DNA of 16,841 nt, from NCBI GenBank assembly GCA_050180235.1, contig JBFXEJ010000124.1, forward strand, positions 1 to 16,841, read 5' to 3'. Source of the stretch: JAABRU01 sp050180235. GTDB taxonomy: Bacteria > Desulfobacterota > Desulfobacteria > Desulfobacterales > Desulfococcaceae. The notes beneath the pieces were generated by a model. That model was not told the origin of the DNA, ran no database searches, and saw nothing but the letters and a program-made list of their open reading frames with translations. Shown one piece after another: positions 1-7,735 of this stretch (position 1 is the stretch's first letter; every line of letters begins with the position of its first letter). The position numbers and the translations under genes are program-made.

Positions 1-424
1 TTCCAATACTGTCCAATCTTTTTTCGGCATTTCCCCAAAGCCCCCCTTTTAAAAAAATTGCTGTCTGAAAAATTGTCACCTGTATAACACATTAATCGGA
101 TCATTACAATAGAGAATTGGTATAATATTCTTGTGATATATAGCGTTCCTACGTCATTCGTGGAAAAATAAAATCCGATCTGCCATTTTTAAAGCGATAG
201 CAGAAAAATATTCCGATAGTGGGACAAATCGGTTGATAATGTCATCCTTCCGGGATTCCGGTTTGTTTTTTTTCAATTTTTTCTGTAATAATTTCAATCC
301 TTACGGATTTTTTCGGCACCGGTTTCAGGCTCGGATCAACGGATTTGACCCATTACAAATATTTCCACGAATCAGAGAGGATATCTATAGATATAGGAGA
401 GAAAAAAAAATTGCGGTCTGAACG
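1..424. other. Intergenic, no convincing gene
   Basis: This AT-rich stretch precedes the attC-like site. A plus-strand frame from TTG 233 or ATG 239 to the TGA at 419-421 would encode about 60 residues and stops six bases before the attC-like site, which is where a cassette gene would end. Its composition (Phe-rich, then Arg/Tyr-rich), lack of a clear ribosome-binding site and lack of any recognisable domain make it doubtful. I see no tRNA, terminator or other clear signal here. Confidence 0.4.
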
Positions 425-475
425 CCGCCTAACCAAGCGTTGGAGCGGACAGAGCCGCTCAACTTGGCGTTAGCT
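425..475 (+). other. attC: attC-like integron recombination site
   Basis: The site starts with an R''-like box GCCTAAC (427-433) and ends with an R'-like box GTTAGCT (469-475), where integron integrases cut after the G. Between them the strand folds on itself: CCAAG (433-437) pairs with CTTGG (463-467), and TTGGAGCGG (440-448) pairs with CCGCTCAA (455-462), leaving one G unpaired. That unpaired base is the extrahelical base that defines strand choice in attC sites. The terminal loop is only six bases, so this is a short attC. No integrase gene or second attC is visible in the window, so it is either a solitary site or the edge of a cassette cluster lying to the left. Confidence 0.75.
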
Positions 476-533
476 CAACTATTAATTGTTTTACTCATAA
501 ATTTTTTAAGAAAATGCTTTTCTGAAGGTGGCA

Positions 534-565
534 GGGGATTTTCCATTAACTGCCTGAAAATCCCC
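534..565. repeat. Inverted repeat downstream of fdhA
   Basis: GGGGATTTT (534-542) is complementary to AAAATCCCC (557-565) with a 14-base loop. Together with the next hairpin it forms a tandem C/G-rich stem array downstream of fdhA. The AATCCCCCTTAATCCCCC-type sequence here looks like a dispersed low-complexity repeat. Confidence 0.5.
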
Positions 566-571
566 CTTAAT

Positions 572-590
572 CCCCCTTTGCAAAAGGGGG
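572..590 (-). terminator. Hairpin, likely fdhA transcription end
   Basis: CCCCCTTT (572-579) pairs with AAAGGGGG (583-590) around a 3-base loop, starting 10 bases beyond the fdhA stop codon on the minus strand. No long T run follows directly, so this is a strong hairpin and not a textbook rho-independent terminator. Confidence 0.45.
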
Positions 591-599
591 AAATTCAGT

Positions 600-3368
600 T
601 TACACTTTGTCAATCCGCACTGCACAGGCTTTGTATTCCGCTGTCAGGGTAAAGGGATCAAAGGCAGGATTGGTCAGCCAGTTTGCGCAGGCTTCCCGGA
701 AATGGAAGGCCATCCAGACCATGCCTTTGGGAACTTCCTGTGTCACATTGGCTTTGAGCGTGATTTTGCCCCGGCGGGAACTGAGCTGTATGGTTTCGCC
801 GTGGCGGATCTTCATTTCCGCAGCATCTGCCAGAGAAATGTCCGCTGTTTCCTCGCCCAGAATGTCATTGAGTCCCCCGCAGCGTCCGGTCTGTGTCCTT
901 GTGTGATAATGCGTCAGACGCCGGCCTGTACTCAGCACAAAGGGATATTCCGCGTCCGGCACTTCCGCAGGCGGTGTCCAGTCCACCGGAGTGAAAATAC
1001 CCAGACCGCAGGTGAAATGCCCGTCTTTGTGCAGGAAACAGGTTCCGTCATGGGATTCATTCGGGCAGGGCCATTGCAGTCCGTCTCCTTCCAGACGCCG
1101 GTATTTGATGCCGCACAACTGGGGAGCCAGCACGGAAATCTCATTGTCCCAGAGTTCCTGCGCGCTGTCCGAGGCCCAGTCCTGTCCCATGCGTTTGGCA
1201 ATCTGTTTGAAAATCCACCAGTTGGGCTTGGCCTGTCCCGGCGGAGTGCTGGCTGTGCGCACCCGGCTTACCCTGCGCTCGCTGTTGGAAAAGGTTCCGT
1301 CATTTTCACTCCAGGCCGCAGCCGGAAAAATCACATGGGCAAAACGTGTGGTTTCATTGGGGAAAATATCCTGCACCACCAGAAATTCCGCAGAGGCCAG
1401 TTCATGTTCCACTTTACGGATATCCGGCTCGGTATTGGCCAAATTTTCGCCAAAAATATAGAATGCCCGGACTTTTTTGCTGACCAGTCCCTCCATCATC
1501 TGGGGAATCATCAGCCCGTTTTTGTCCGGCAGTTTTTCCACACCCCAGGCTTTTTCAAACTTAGCACGCGCGTCTGCATCAATCACTTTCTGGTATCCGG
1601 GAAAAACATTGGGCAGCGCGCCCATGTCACAGGCTCCCTGCACATTGTTCTGTCCCCGCAGCGGATTCACGCCTCCGCATTCCACGCCCATATTGCCCAG
1701 CAGCATCTGCAGATTGGCTGTGGACACAACATTGTTTCTGCCGCAGGTATGTTCCGTAATTCCAAGGGTATAGCAGAGCATCATGGGTTTGACAGACGCG
1801 GCTTCCCGTGCCACACGGCGGATCAGATCCGCGCTGATGCCGCAGATTTTCGCAGCCATTTCCGGCGGATATTCCATGACTTTCTTTTTGAGAAGATCAA
1901 AATCCACCGTGCATGAACCCACGAATTTTTTGTCATACAAATCCTCCTCAATCAGCACACACATCAGCGAATTGAGGAAAGCAATGTCACTGCCCACACG
2001 GATGGGCACATGGATACTGGCAAAATCCGCGAGCTTGTGACGCCGGGGATCCACCAGAATAAGTTTCGCTCCTTTGAGCACCGCATTTTTCACAAATGTG
2101 GCAGCCACAGGATGGGCTTCGGTCATGTTGGAACCGATAATCATGAACATTTTGGCGCGTGCGAATTCGTTAAAAGAATTGGTCATTGCACCTGAACCGA
2201 AAGCGGTCGCCAGACCGGCGACAGTGGGAGCATGTCAGGTACGCGCGCAGTGATCTATATTGTTGGTGCCGATCACTGCGCGAAAAAGTTTCTGCATCTG
2301 ATAGGAATCTTCATTGATACTGCGCGCACAGCTTACACCGGCCAGCGCGTCCGGCCCGCTTTCCGCAATAATGGCTTTGAATTTTTCCGCAACCAGATTC
2401 AAAGCCTCATCCCAGGATGCCTCCCGGAACTGCCCGTTTTCCTTGCGGATCAGAGGTGTTTTCAGCCGGTCTTCCGAATAAATGAAATCATAGGCAAAAC
2501 GGCCTTTGACGCAGAGCCTTCCCTGATTGGGTTCTGCATTCTCCGCGCCGGTCACTTTGACGATTTTCCCGTCTTTGACATGGAGGATCTGCTGACATCC
2601 CACTCCGCAGTAGGGGCAGGTGGTGCGGATTTTCTTTACCTCCCAGGGACGCCAGTCATAACGGGCCTTTTTCTCCACCAGCGCGCCCACAGGACAGGCC
2701 TGTATGCACTCACCGCAGAACACACAGTCGGAATCAGCCAGAGGACGGTCGCAGCCTGCTATGATTTTGCTCTCCCTGCCCCGGTATCCAAAGCTGATGG
2801 CACGGTTGACCTGCACTTCATTGCAGGCCTGCACACACCGTCCGCAGAGAATGCACCGGGAAAAATCCCGGATGATGAGCGGATTGGCCAGTTCTGCCGG
2901 ATAGGATTCCGCAGGCGGTGCAAAACGGTTCCCCCGCACCTGATACTGAAAAACCAGTTCCTGCAGTTTGCAGTCTCCCCAGACCGGACAGAGCTGATCG
3001 GATCCCTCGCTTTTCTGCACCTGTGCCTGAAACTGGGTCCAGTTGCTGTCACTGCCCCCAAAAACCGCACAGTTGTGATTGCCCGATGAGATCATCAGTT
3101 CCAGAATGATTTTCCGGGCTGCCACCACTTTGGGGGATTCTGTCTGCACAATCATGCCTTTGGAGACAGGCGTGGTGCAGGATGGAACCAGAGTGCGTGC
3201 ACCTGCCACTTCCACCACGCAGATCCGGCAGGCCCCTGTGGGGGTTGCACCTTTGAGATGGCAGAGGGTCGGAATCCGGATGCCGAATGCCTCAGCCGCC
3301 TCCAGAATGGTCTGTCCGGGCGTGAATTCCGCTGTGTTTCCGTTGATAACAAAAGTGTTTTCCGTCAT
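600..3368 (-). CDS. fdhA: Selenocysteine formate dehydrogenase, alpha subunit
   Basis: Catalytic subunit oxidising formate to CO2 (or the reverse) at a bis-MGD Mo/W centre. With the TGA at 2235-2237 read as Sec (residue 378) it is 922 residues. A NuoG-like N-terminus carries 2Fe-2S ligands C36, C47, C50 and C64. Two ferredoxin motifs (CILCGRC, CVFCGEC) and the cofactor-domain cluster CPYCGVGC follow. The active site reads HCART-Sec-HAPTVAGLA, the family signature, and the MGD-binding C-terminus is complete. ATG 3366-3368 is preferred because GAGGTG lies just before it; a GTG six bases upstream is possible. The N-terminal clusters suggest an electron-bifurcating or NAD(P)-linked cytosolic enzyme, but no diaphorase subunit is adjacent. 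An ordinary stop codon is unlikely because both halves align with the family without loss. Confidence 0.95.
2206..2222 (-). promoter_or_regulatory. Bacterial SECIS element in fdhA
   Basis: On the mRNA, starting 12 bases after the UGA, GUCGCC pairs perfectly with GGCGAC around the loop GGUCU. The E. coli fdhF SECIS has the same layout, with a GGUCU apical loop bound by SelB at a similar distance from UGA. The element lies inside the coding sequence, as is normal in bacteria. It predicts selA, selB and selC elsewhere in the genome. Confidence 0.9.
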
Positions 3369-3703
3369 GTTCACCTCATATGAGTATCATAAACAACATA
3401 AAACCGGGGAAGTGAAACCAGTCAAAAGGTGTCAGGTGTCAGGTTCAGGATAAAACAGATACTGTTGTGAAACAGGCAAATCCTGAAACCTGAACACTGA
3501 AACCCTGAAACGTGTTTTTCTCCGATATGCAATTCCTCAGAGCCAAAAAGAATTATCTGTGAAAATGCCGGTTTGATTTTTTCACCCTGCAAGGAGATTC
3601 ATTTCACCGGCATTTCACAGATAAACTGTAATTTTCAGGTGATATTTGTCTGTATTCAGAATTTTATTCACAAATGCAGAATATGAGATAACATAATTAC
3701 CTT
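3369..3703 (-). other. Long structured leader of fdhA
   Basis: About 335 bases separate the fdhA start from the ModE-like box, with no gene. Two imperfect hairpins are present. One pairs 3553-3572 with 3606-3624 (19 pairs, one bulged A, 33-base loop). The other pairs 3436-3450 with 3481-3497 (two bulged A). A Moco/Tuco-type riboswitch or an attenuator is possible, but I cannot match a known consensus by eye. The stretch 3427-3450 also contains a short GGTGTCAG direct repeat, which may be a dispersed repeat fragment. Confidence 0.45.
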
Positions 3704-3727
3704 CACTATGTCAATATTGATATAGCG
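3704..3727. promoter_or_regulatory. ModE-like operator upstream of fdhA
   Basis: A 24-bp palindrome starts CACTATG, ends ATATAGCG and has the perfect core TCAATATTGA (3711-3720); ten of twelve base pairs are symmetric. It matches the layout of the E. coli ModE box (CGTTAT at the left, ATAACG or similar at the right, 24 bp overall). On the minus strand a -35 hexamer TTGACA lies inside it (3709-3714), and 18 bases further a weak -10 TATCTC. A bound regulator would therefore block fdhA transcription. Nearly the same sequence recurs at 5631-5654. Confidence 0.75.
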
Positions 3728-3756
3728 AAAAATACGGAACAGCATTTTCACCTCTG

Positions 3757-3774
3757 ATACCAAATTGCCATTGA
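3757..3774 (+). repeat. Solo end of a small repeat family
   Basis: ATACCAAATTGCCATTGA differs at about three positions from the terminal inverted repeat of the 92-bp element at 7553-7644. No partner end is visible nearby, so this is a degenerate or solitary end. Confidence 0.35.
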
Positions 3775-3805
3775 CCTGATACACTCTGCCCTGGAAAAAG
3801 AACAG

Positions 3806-3838
3806 AAAAACCGGATTTTTTGGAAAAATCCGGTTTTT
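3806..3838 (-). terminator. Terminator of the FmdE-MoeA-like gene
   Basis: A 15-bp perfect stem (3806-3820 with 3824-3838) has ACCGGAT at its core, A/T tracts on both sides and a TGG loop. It lies 30 bases after the stop codon of the minus-strand gene and has a U run on either strand, so it could work in both directions. Confidence 0.85.
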
Positions 3839-3867
3839 TGAATACACGAAAAATTTCGTTTGCCTAC

Positions 3868-5559
3868 TTATTTTCCAAAAGGACATCTGGGAAAGGTGCA
3901 GGTTTTGCATCCCAGACAGAACGCGCCGTTTCCCATTTTTGCCAGATCCGCACGGGTGACAGTCAGTCCCGCGAGCAGCCGGGGCAGAAGCAGATCAAAG
4001 GCTGTGGTTTTGAAATACAGCGCGCAGGCCGGAACCCCGATGACCGGAATTTTCCCAATGCGTGTCAGCAGCGTCATGGCTCCGGGCAGTATGGGCGCGC
4101 CGTAAATCATGTCTGTCACGCCCGCGTCAGCCAGTCCTTTGCGGGTAAGATCATCCGGATCAACAGACAGTCCTGCGGTTGTGACAATCAGATCAGCGCC
4201 GGATTCCAGCAGAGATGCCACACCACTGGAAATGGCTTCCCTTTCATCCGGAACAATGACAGTCTTCTGCATACAGGAGCCCAGAGCTTCGAGTTTGGAC
4301 TGAATAATGGGAACAAAACGATCCTGTATCAGTCCCCGGAACACCTCTGTGCCGGTCACCAGAATTCCCGCATTGGCTTTGCGGAGCGGCTGTATCCGGA
4401 ACAGGGATTTCTGTTCCAGCACCCGCATGGCTTTGTGAAATCCGGATTTGGAAAGAAAAAGAGGAATGGCACGTGTGCCTGCAATATGGTGATCCCTGCG
4501 GATGAGGGAATGATTCTTCCTGCTCGCGCACATCACATCCGGAACCAGGTTGAATCTTTCCAACTGCTGTTCATCAAACAGCAGCATGCCGTCCCGCGCA
4601 GCCAGCAGATTCACCTTTCCTTCATGCGCGTTTTCCTCATATGTCACGCCCTCACCGGCCATGGCTTTGGCAAAGGCAAAGGCTGCCTCATCCTCATGCA
4701 CCCATTCCGGATCAGAAAGAATTTTGTCATCCGCGTAAATATGCGCGCGGCCCATCTGCTGCAGACGGCAGAGATCCATATCTCCGATAATCTGACCTTT
4801 GCGGAACGCCGGCCCTTTGGACTTTCCCGGAATGATCTGCGTCATATCATGCAGAATTTTTTCTCCTTTGGCCTGCTCCAGCGGAATGCTCCGCAGAAAA
4901 GGCAGGATTTCCGCTGTCTGCGTATCCTCAGAACTGAAATAAGGCGCATCTCCCTGACAGCCCCGGCACAGTGCGCCGTGTTTTGCCGGATAGGCTTCAT
5001 GGCAGAGGGGACAGACCGCAATCTCTCCCAGCCCGTGCTTTTCCATGAACTGGGGACGCACCTGAATCTTCCAGACGCTAAGAATGCTGTCGCCTGCTTC
5101 CCGGATTTCCTGCACCAGCGCGGCAGTATCCTGTTCAGGTTTGGGAAGGAGTTTGAAAAACCAGTTGGATATTTCCTTGTATTTTTTCAGTTTTTCCGTA
5201 TCAACAAAAACCCTGACCCCTGATCCTTTATATTTGTCATACAGACTCAGAGCAAAACGTCCCAGATGGATGAGTTTCATCCAGTTGTTGCCTGCGGTGC
5301 AGGGTGTGAGCAATTGTATGGCATCCGGCAGACAGTTGGTGGTTTCACAGATGGCATCAAAGAGTATGCCCTGCGGAATATGGTTCAGAGCCGTATCCAC
5401 CATTTTCCCCCCGATAATCAGTCCGGGGGCAGCATATCCATGAAACGATTTTATAAAATCAAGATATTCCTCAAAGGTGAATTCCTGTCCCGCATGGTTG
5501 CGGCACCAGAATCCATGTGTATGGGAATCTGTCCGGGTAAGCGAAGCCTGATTTGTCAT
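3868..5559 (-). CDS. FmdE-zinc ribbon-MoeA-like fusion protein
   Basis: 563 residues. Residues about 30-130 match the FmdE domain (FHGYAAPG at 39-46; C71, C76 and C87 in the conserved CETTNC-LPDAIQ-LLTPC stretch). A zinc ribbon follows (C183, C186, C198, C201). From about 390 to 540 there is a molybdopterin-binding MoeA/MogA fold, with GILVTGTEVF and TTAGLSVDPDD matching its nucleotide/MPT loops. The tail ends with C548, C551, C554 and C559 (C-x2-C-x2-C-x4-C), a possible Fe-S or metal site. FmdE-type proteins accompany Mo/W oxidoreductases; a role in supplying or checking metal cofactor for FdhA is my inference. The gene is transcribed like fdhA but has its own promoter region, ModE-like box and terminator. 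No strong Shine-Dalgarno precedes ATG 5557-5559, so the start is moderately certain. Confidence 0.85.
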   Translation of the reverse strand: MTNQASLTRTDSHTHGFWCRNHAGQEFTFEEYLDFIKSFHGYAAPGLIIGGKMVDTALNHIPQGILFDAICETTNCLPDAIQLLTPCTAGNNWMKLIHLGRFALSLYDKYKGSGVRVFVDTEKLKKYKEISNWFFKLLPKPEQDTAALVQEIREAGDSILSVWKIQVRPQFMEKHGLGEIAVCPLCHEAYPAKHGALCRGCQGDAPYFSSEDTQTAEILPFLRSIPLEQAKGEKILHDMTQIIPGKSKGPAFRKGQIIGDMDLCRLQQMGRAHIYADDKILSDPEWVHEDEAAFAFAKAMAGEGVTYEENAHEGKVNLLAARDGMLLFDEQQLERFNLVPDVMCASRKNHSLIRRDHHIAGTRAIPLFLSKSGFHKAMRVLEQKSLFRIQPLRKANAGILVTGTEVFRGLIQDRFVPIIQSKLEALGSCMQKTVIVPDEREAISSGVASLLESGADLIVTTAGLSVDPDDLTRKGLADAGVTDMIYGAPILPGAMTLLTRIGKIPVIGVPACALYFKTTAFDLLLPRLLAGLTVTRADLAKMGNGAFCLGCKTCTFPRCPFGK

Positions 5560-5630
5560 TTAAGGTTACTGATTATCCTTTCGGGTTTGTATTTTCTGAC
5601 AAAGAAATCATCCGATACCACAAATGCTTC

Positions 5631-5654
5631 CGTTATGTCAATATTGATATAGTG
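5631..5654. promoter_or_regulatory. ModE-like operator, divergent promoters
   Basis: A 24-bp near-palindrome begins CGTTATG, ends ATATAGTG and shares the core TCAATATTGA with the site at 3704-3727. It sits between the minus-strand FmdE-MoeA-like gene and plus-strand modE. Minus strand: -35 TTGACA (5636-5641), 18 bases, -10-like TATCGG. Plus strand: -35 TTGATA (5644-5649), 18 bases, TATATA (5668-5673). One bound dimer could therefore control both genes, with modE autoregulated. Confidence 0.78.
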
Positions 5655-5765
5655 AAAAAAGGGAAAATATATATTTTCTGCTTGCAGGAAAAAACAGGGC
5701 GTGATAATTTTCAGAGCATGGTTTAGGGACTGGTAATTGTGGATTGGGGAGGCAAAAAAAGAGAT

Positions 5766-6128
5766 ATGCCAAAATCCTTTTGCATCCGCTCAAAAATATG
5801 GATTGAGGATGAATCCGGGGAAGTGGTTTTCGGGCCTGGGCGCATGAAAATCTTTGAGGCCATTGAACGTCTCGGCTCCATCCATGCGGCAGCCAAAGAA
5901 CTTGGCATGGGATACAAGGCCATATGGAACCGGATCAAAGCCACAGAGGAACGCCTGGGAGAAGCTCTGCTGATAAGGAATGCGGGCGGGGCTTCAGGCG
6001 GAGGATCGCAGCTTACGCCCTTTGCGGAAATGCTGATTCACAGATTCCGCATTCTGGAGAAATCCGTGACTGCCCATTCGGATGAATGCTTTGAAAATGA
6101 GGTGAATTTTTTGCCAAAATCATGCTGA
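5766..6128 (+). CDS. modE: ModE-type single-domain regulator
   Basis: 120 residues from ATG 5766; a GTG at 5739 in frame would add nine. ATG is preferred because GGGGAGG at 5746-5752 precedes it, though the spacing (13) is long. Residues 36-57 (LGSIHAAAKELGMGYKAIWN) form the LysR-like winged helix of ModE. The C-terminal TOBE/MOP molybdate-binding domains of E. coli ModE are absent, so it either responds to metal through a partner or not at all. Short ModE-like proteins of this type are common. The gene starts downstream of a ModE-like palindrome, consistent with autoregulation, and faces away from the FmdE-MoeA-like gene. Confidence 0.85.
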   Translation: MPKSFCIRSKIWIEDESGEVVFGPGRMKIFEAIERLGSIHAAAKELGMGYKAIWNRIKATEERLGEALLIRNAGGASGGGSQLTPFAEMLIHRFRILEKSVTAHSDECFENEVNFLPKSC

Positions 6129-6224
6129 CATAATGGCATTGACGCAGGCACTGAAACAGGGTAAAGGAAGTCTGAAACTGCAAGGGTACTTGATGCCGAA
6201 CCGGAAAAATTGACAAAATAAAAG

Positions 6225-7193
6225 GTGCCGGGAGTGGGAAAATATATTTCATATCTGTTTACAGTTTTTTTTGTGCTGATGCTGTCCGCGTGCGCAGATA
6301 AAAAACATGATTCTTTTCAGGGATATGCAGAAGGGGAATTTGTTTATGTGTCTTCCCCCATCGGAGGCGGACTAGAAAATTTGGCGGTTCACAGGGGGCA
6401 GACAGTTCACAAAGGGGATTTGCTCTTTTCACTGGAGCAGGCATTTGAAAAAGCCGGAGTCCGGGATGCGGAGCAAATGTTAAAACAGGCAAATGACAGA
6501 CTCGCGAATCTGCAGAAAGGACTGCGGCCTTCTGAAATTGATGCCATCAAAGCACGGCTAAGGCAGGCGGAACTGTCTCTGCGGCTTGCAGAGGCCGAAT
6601 ACAGACGCAGAGCCGCTTTGTCAAAAAAACAGAGCATTTCGCAGGAAGATCGGGACAGGGCGCTCACATCATATGAGCGTGAACAGCAGCAGGTAAAACA
6701 GATGGAATCTGAACTTGCAACAGCGCAGACAGGTGCAAGGGAAGATGAAATCCGCGCGGCCGAAGCCCAGGTGGAATCTGCAAAAGCCAGACTGGATCAG
6801 GCAAACTGGAATCTGGCGCAGAAAATCCTTACCGCTCCTGAGTCAGGACTGGTTTTTGACACCTTTTATCAGCCCGGAGAATATGTTCCAGCGAGCCGTC
6901 CGGTGCTTGCCATTTTGCCTCCGGAAAACAGAAAAATCCGTTTCTTTGTCCCTGAAACCGTGGTCGGTTTATTCAAAACCGGGCATGCGGTAAAAATTTC
7001 CTTTGACGGTCTCCAAACTCAGCTAACTGCCCGTATCAGTTATATATCCCCTCAGTCAGAATACACTCCGCCGATTATTTATTCCAGCAAAACCAGGGCA
7101 AAACTGGTCTTTATGCTGGAAGCACTCCCTGATGATCCCCAGGCCGCTGTTCTTCTTCATCCGGGGCAGCCGGTGGATGTAATCAGAGGATAA
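6225..7193 (+). CDS. HlyD-family periplasmic adaptor lipoprotein
   Basis: 322 residues from GTG 6225; GTG 6234 is an alternative start. A signal peptide ends in the lipobox LSAC (Cys23), so it is probably a lipoprotein anchored in the inner or outer membrane. Then come a half lipoyl-like domain (SSPIGGG to DLLFSLE), an Ala/Glu/Arg-rich coiled coil (about 75-195), the second lipoyl half (APESGLVFDTFYQPGEYV) and a beta-barrel end. The layout matches YbhG/EmrA-type adaptors linking an inner-membrane pump to an outer-membrane channel. These are normally followed by ABC ATPase and permease genes, but here a terminator follows at once. It lies 96 bases after modE; co-transcription is possible. Substrate unknown. 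Confidence 0.85.
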   Translation: MPGVGKYISYLFTVFFVLMLSACADKKHDSFQGYAEGEFVYVSSPIGGGLENLAVHRGQTVHKGDLLFSLEQAFEKAGVRDAEQMLKQANDRLANLQKGLRPSEIDAIKARLRQAELSLRLAEAEYRRRAALSKKQSISQEDRDRALTSYEREQQQVKQMESELATAQTGAREDEIRAAEAQVESAKARLDQANWNLAQKILTAPESGLVFDTFYQPGEYVPASRPVLAILPPENRKIRFFVPETVVGLFKTGHAVKISFDGLQTQLTARISYISPQSEYTPPIIYSSKTRAKLVFMLEALPDDPQAAVLLHPGQPVDVIRG

Positions 7194-7198
7194 CAGGT

Positions 7199-7225
7199 CA
7201 GGATTTACTGAAATCCTGTTTTTTT
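7199..7225 (+). terminator. Rho-independent terminator after the HlyD gene
   Basis: CAGGATTT (7199-7206) pairs perfectly with AAATCCTG (7211-7218) around ACTG and is followed by seven T. It begins six bases after the stop codon. Confidence 0.9.
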
Positions 7226-7412
7226 ATAACAGCAGGTGTCAGGTTCTGCTGACATTTCAGATAAAGCTGCCGGTTCAGAGTCACCGGTCTTAACCGGACA
7301 CCGTGCTTTGCCTTATTCAGGACAGAATCCGTGAAAATCCGGACAGAAATGTTATTTATAATAAAAACAACTTGTTGTAAAAGATTATCCGGTAGTAAGA
7401 AGGGCGATATTT
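7226..7412. other. Intergenic, no gene seen
   Basis: Between the HlyD terminator and the palindromic element I find only short imperfect inverted repeats (for example CCGGT...ACCGG near 7270-7300) and an AT-rich patch around 7350-7380. No coding potential is evident. Confidence 0.4.
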
Positions 7413-7413
7413 A

Positions 7414-7551
7414 AGGTGATTTCCATGAAAAAATGTACCATCATTGCAGGGTGGGCACGGCTTTTTGTGCCCGCCGTTTCAGCAGGACGGCGGGCACAAA
7501 AAGCCGTGCCCGCCCTGCGAAAAACGGTATAATCATTAATGGAAATCACCT
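7414..7551 (+). repeat. 138-bp palindromic element, copy 1
   Basis: The ends are AGGTGATTTCCAT (7414-7426) and ATGGAAATCACCT (7539-7551), a perfect 13-bp terminal inverted repeat. Inside, 32-base arms (7446-7477 and 7487-7518) pair with one mismatch around a 9-base loop, giving a very strong GC-rich hairpin. The bases between the ends and the central stem are not complementary. The same 138 bp occurs in reverse orientation at 16585-16722 with about three differences. It encodes no credible protein. The structure fits a non-autonomous, MITE- or REP-like element mobilised by a transposase outside the window. Confidence 0.85.
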
Positions 7552-7552
7552 A

Positions 7553-7644
7553 ATACTGATTCGCCATTGATTTTTTCAGAAAATCCCATCCTGAGATGGG
7601 CAGGGGTGTGTTTCATAAGTATATTTTCAATGGCGAATCGGTAT
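7553..7644 (+). repeat. 92-bp element with terminal inverted repeats
   Basis: The ends ATACTGATTCGCCATTGA (7553-7570) and TCAATGGCGAATCGGTAT (7627-7644) are an 18-bp inverted repeat with one mismatch. An internal hairpin CCCATC-CTGA-GATGGG lies at 7585-7600. It abuts the 138-bp element with one base between them. Related single ends occur at 3757-3774 and 16442-16459, suggesting a small non-autonomous family. Confidence 0.7.
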
Positions 7645-7735
7645 AATTCCCCTCTGCACATTGTCTGAACACGGTTTTCAGGATTTACAGCCTGAAATTC
7701 TTCCTGAAGTTGAGGCAGATGCGGCTGATTTTTTC

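Noticed and set aside
440..652. 70-residue plus-strand frame starting in the attC-like site
   Set aside because: It runs through the attC fold, the C/G hairpins and the 3' end of fdhA; it has no ribosome-binding site.
702..1916. 404-residue plus-strand open frame
   Set aside because: It lies antisense to fdhA, has no family-like motif, and is a by-product of the codon bias of the fdhA strand.
2235..2237. Nonsense mutation splitting fdhA into two genes
   Set aside because: The TGA is exactly at the catalytic Sec position and is followed by a SECIS stem-loop; both halves are otherwise intact.
3820..5223. 467-residue plus-strand open frame
   Set aside because: It is antisense to the FmdE-MoeA-like gene, whose domains are unmistakable; the frame even begins inside the terminator hairpin.
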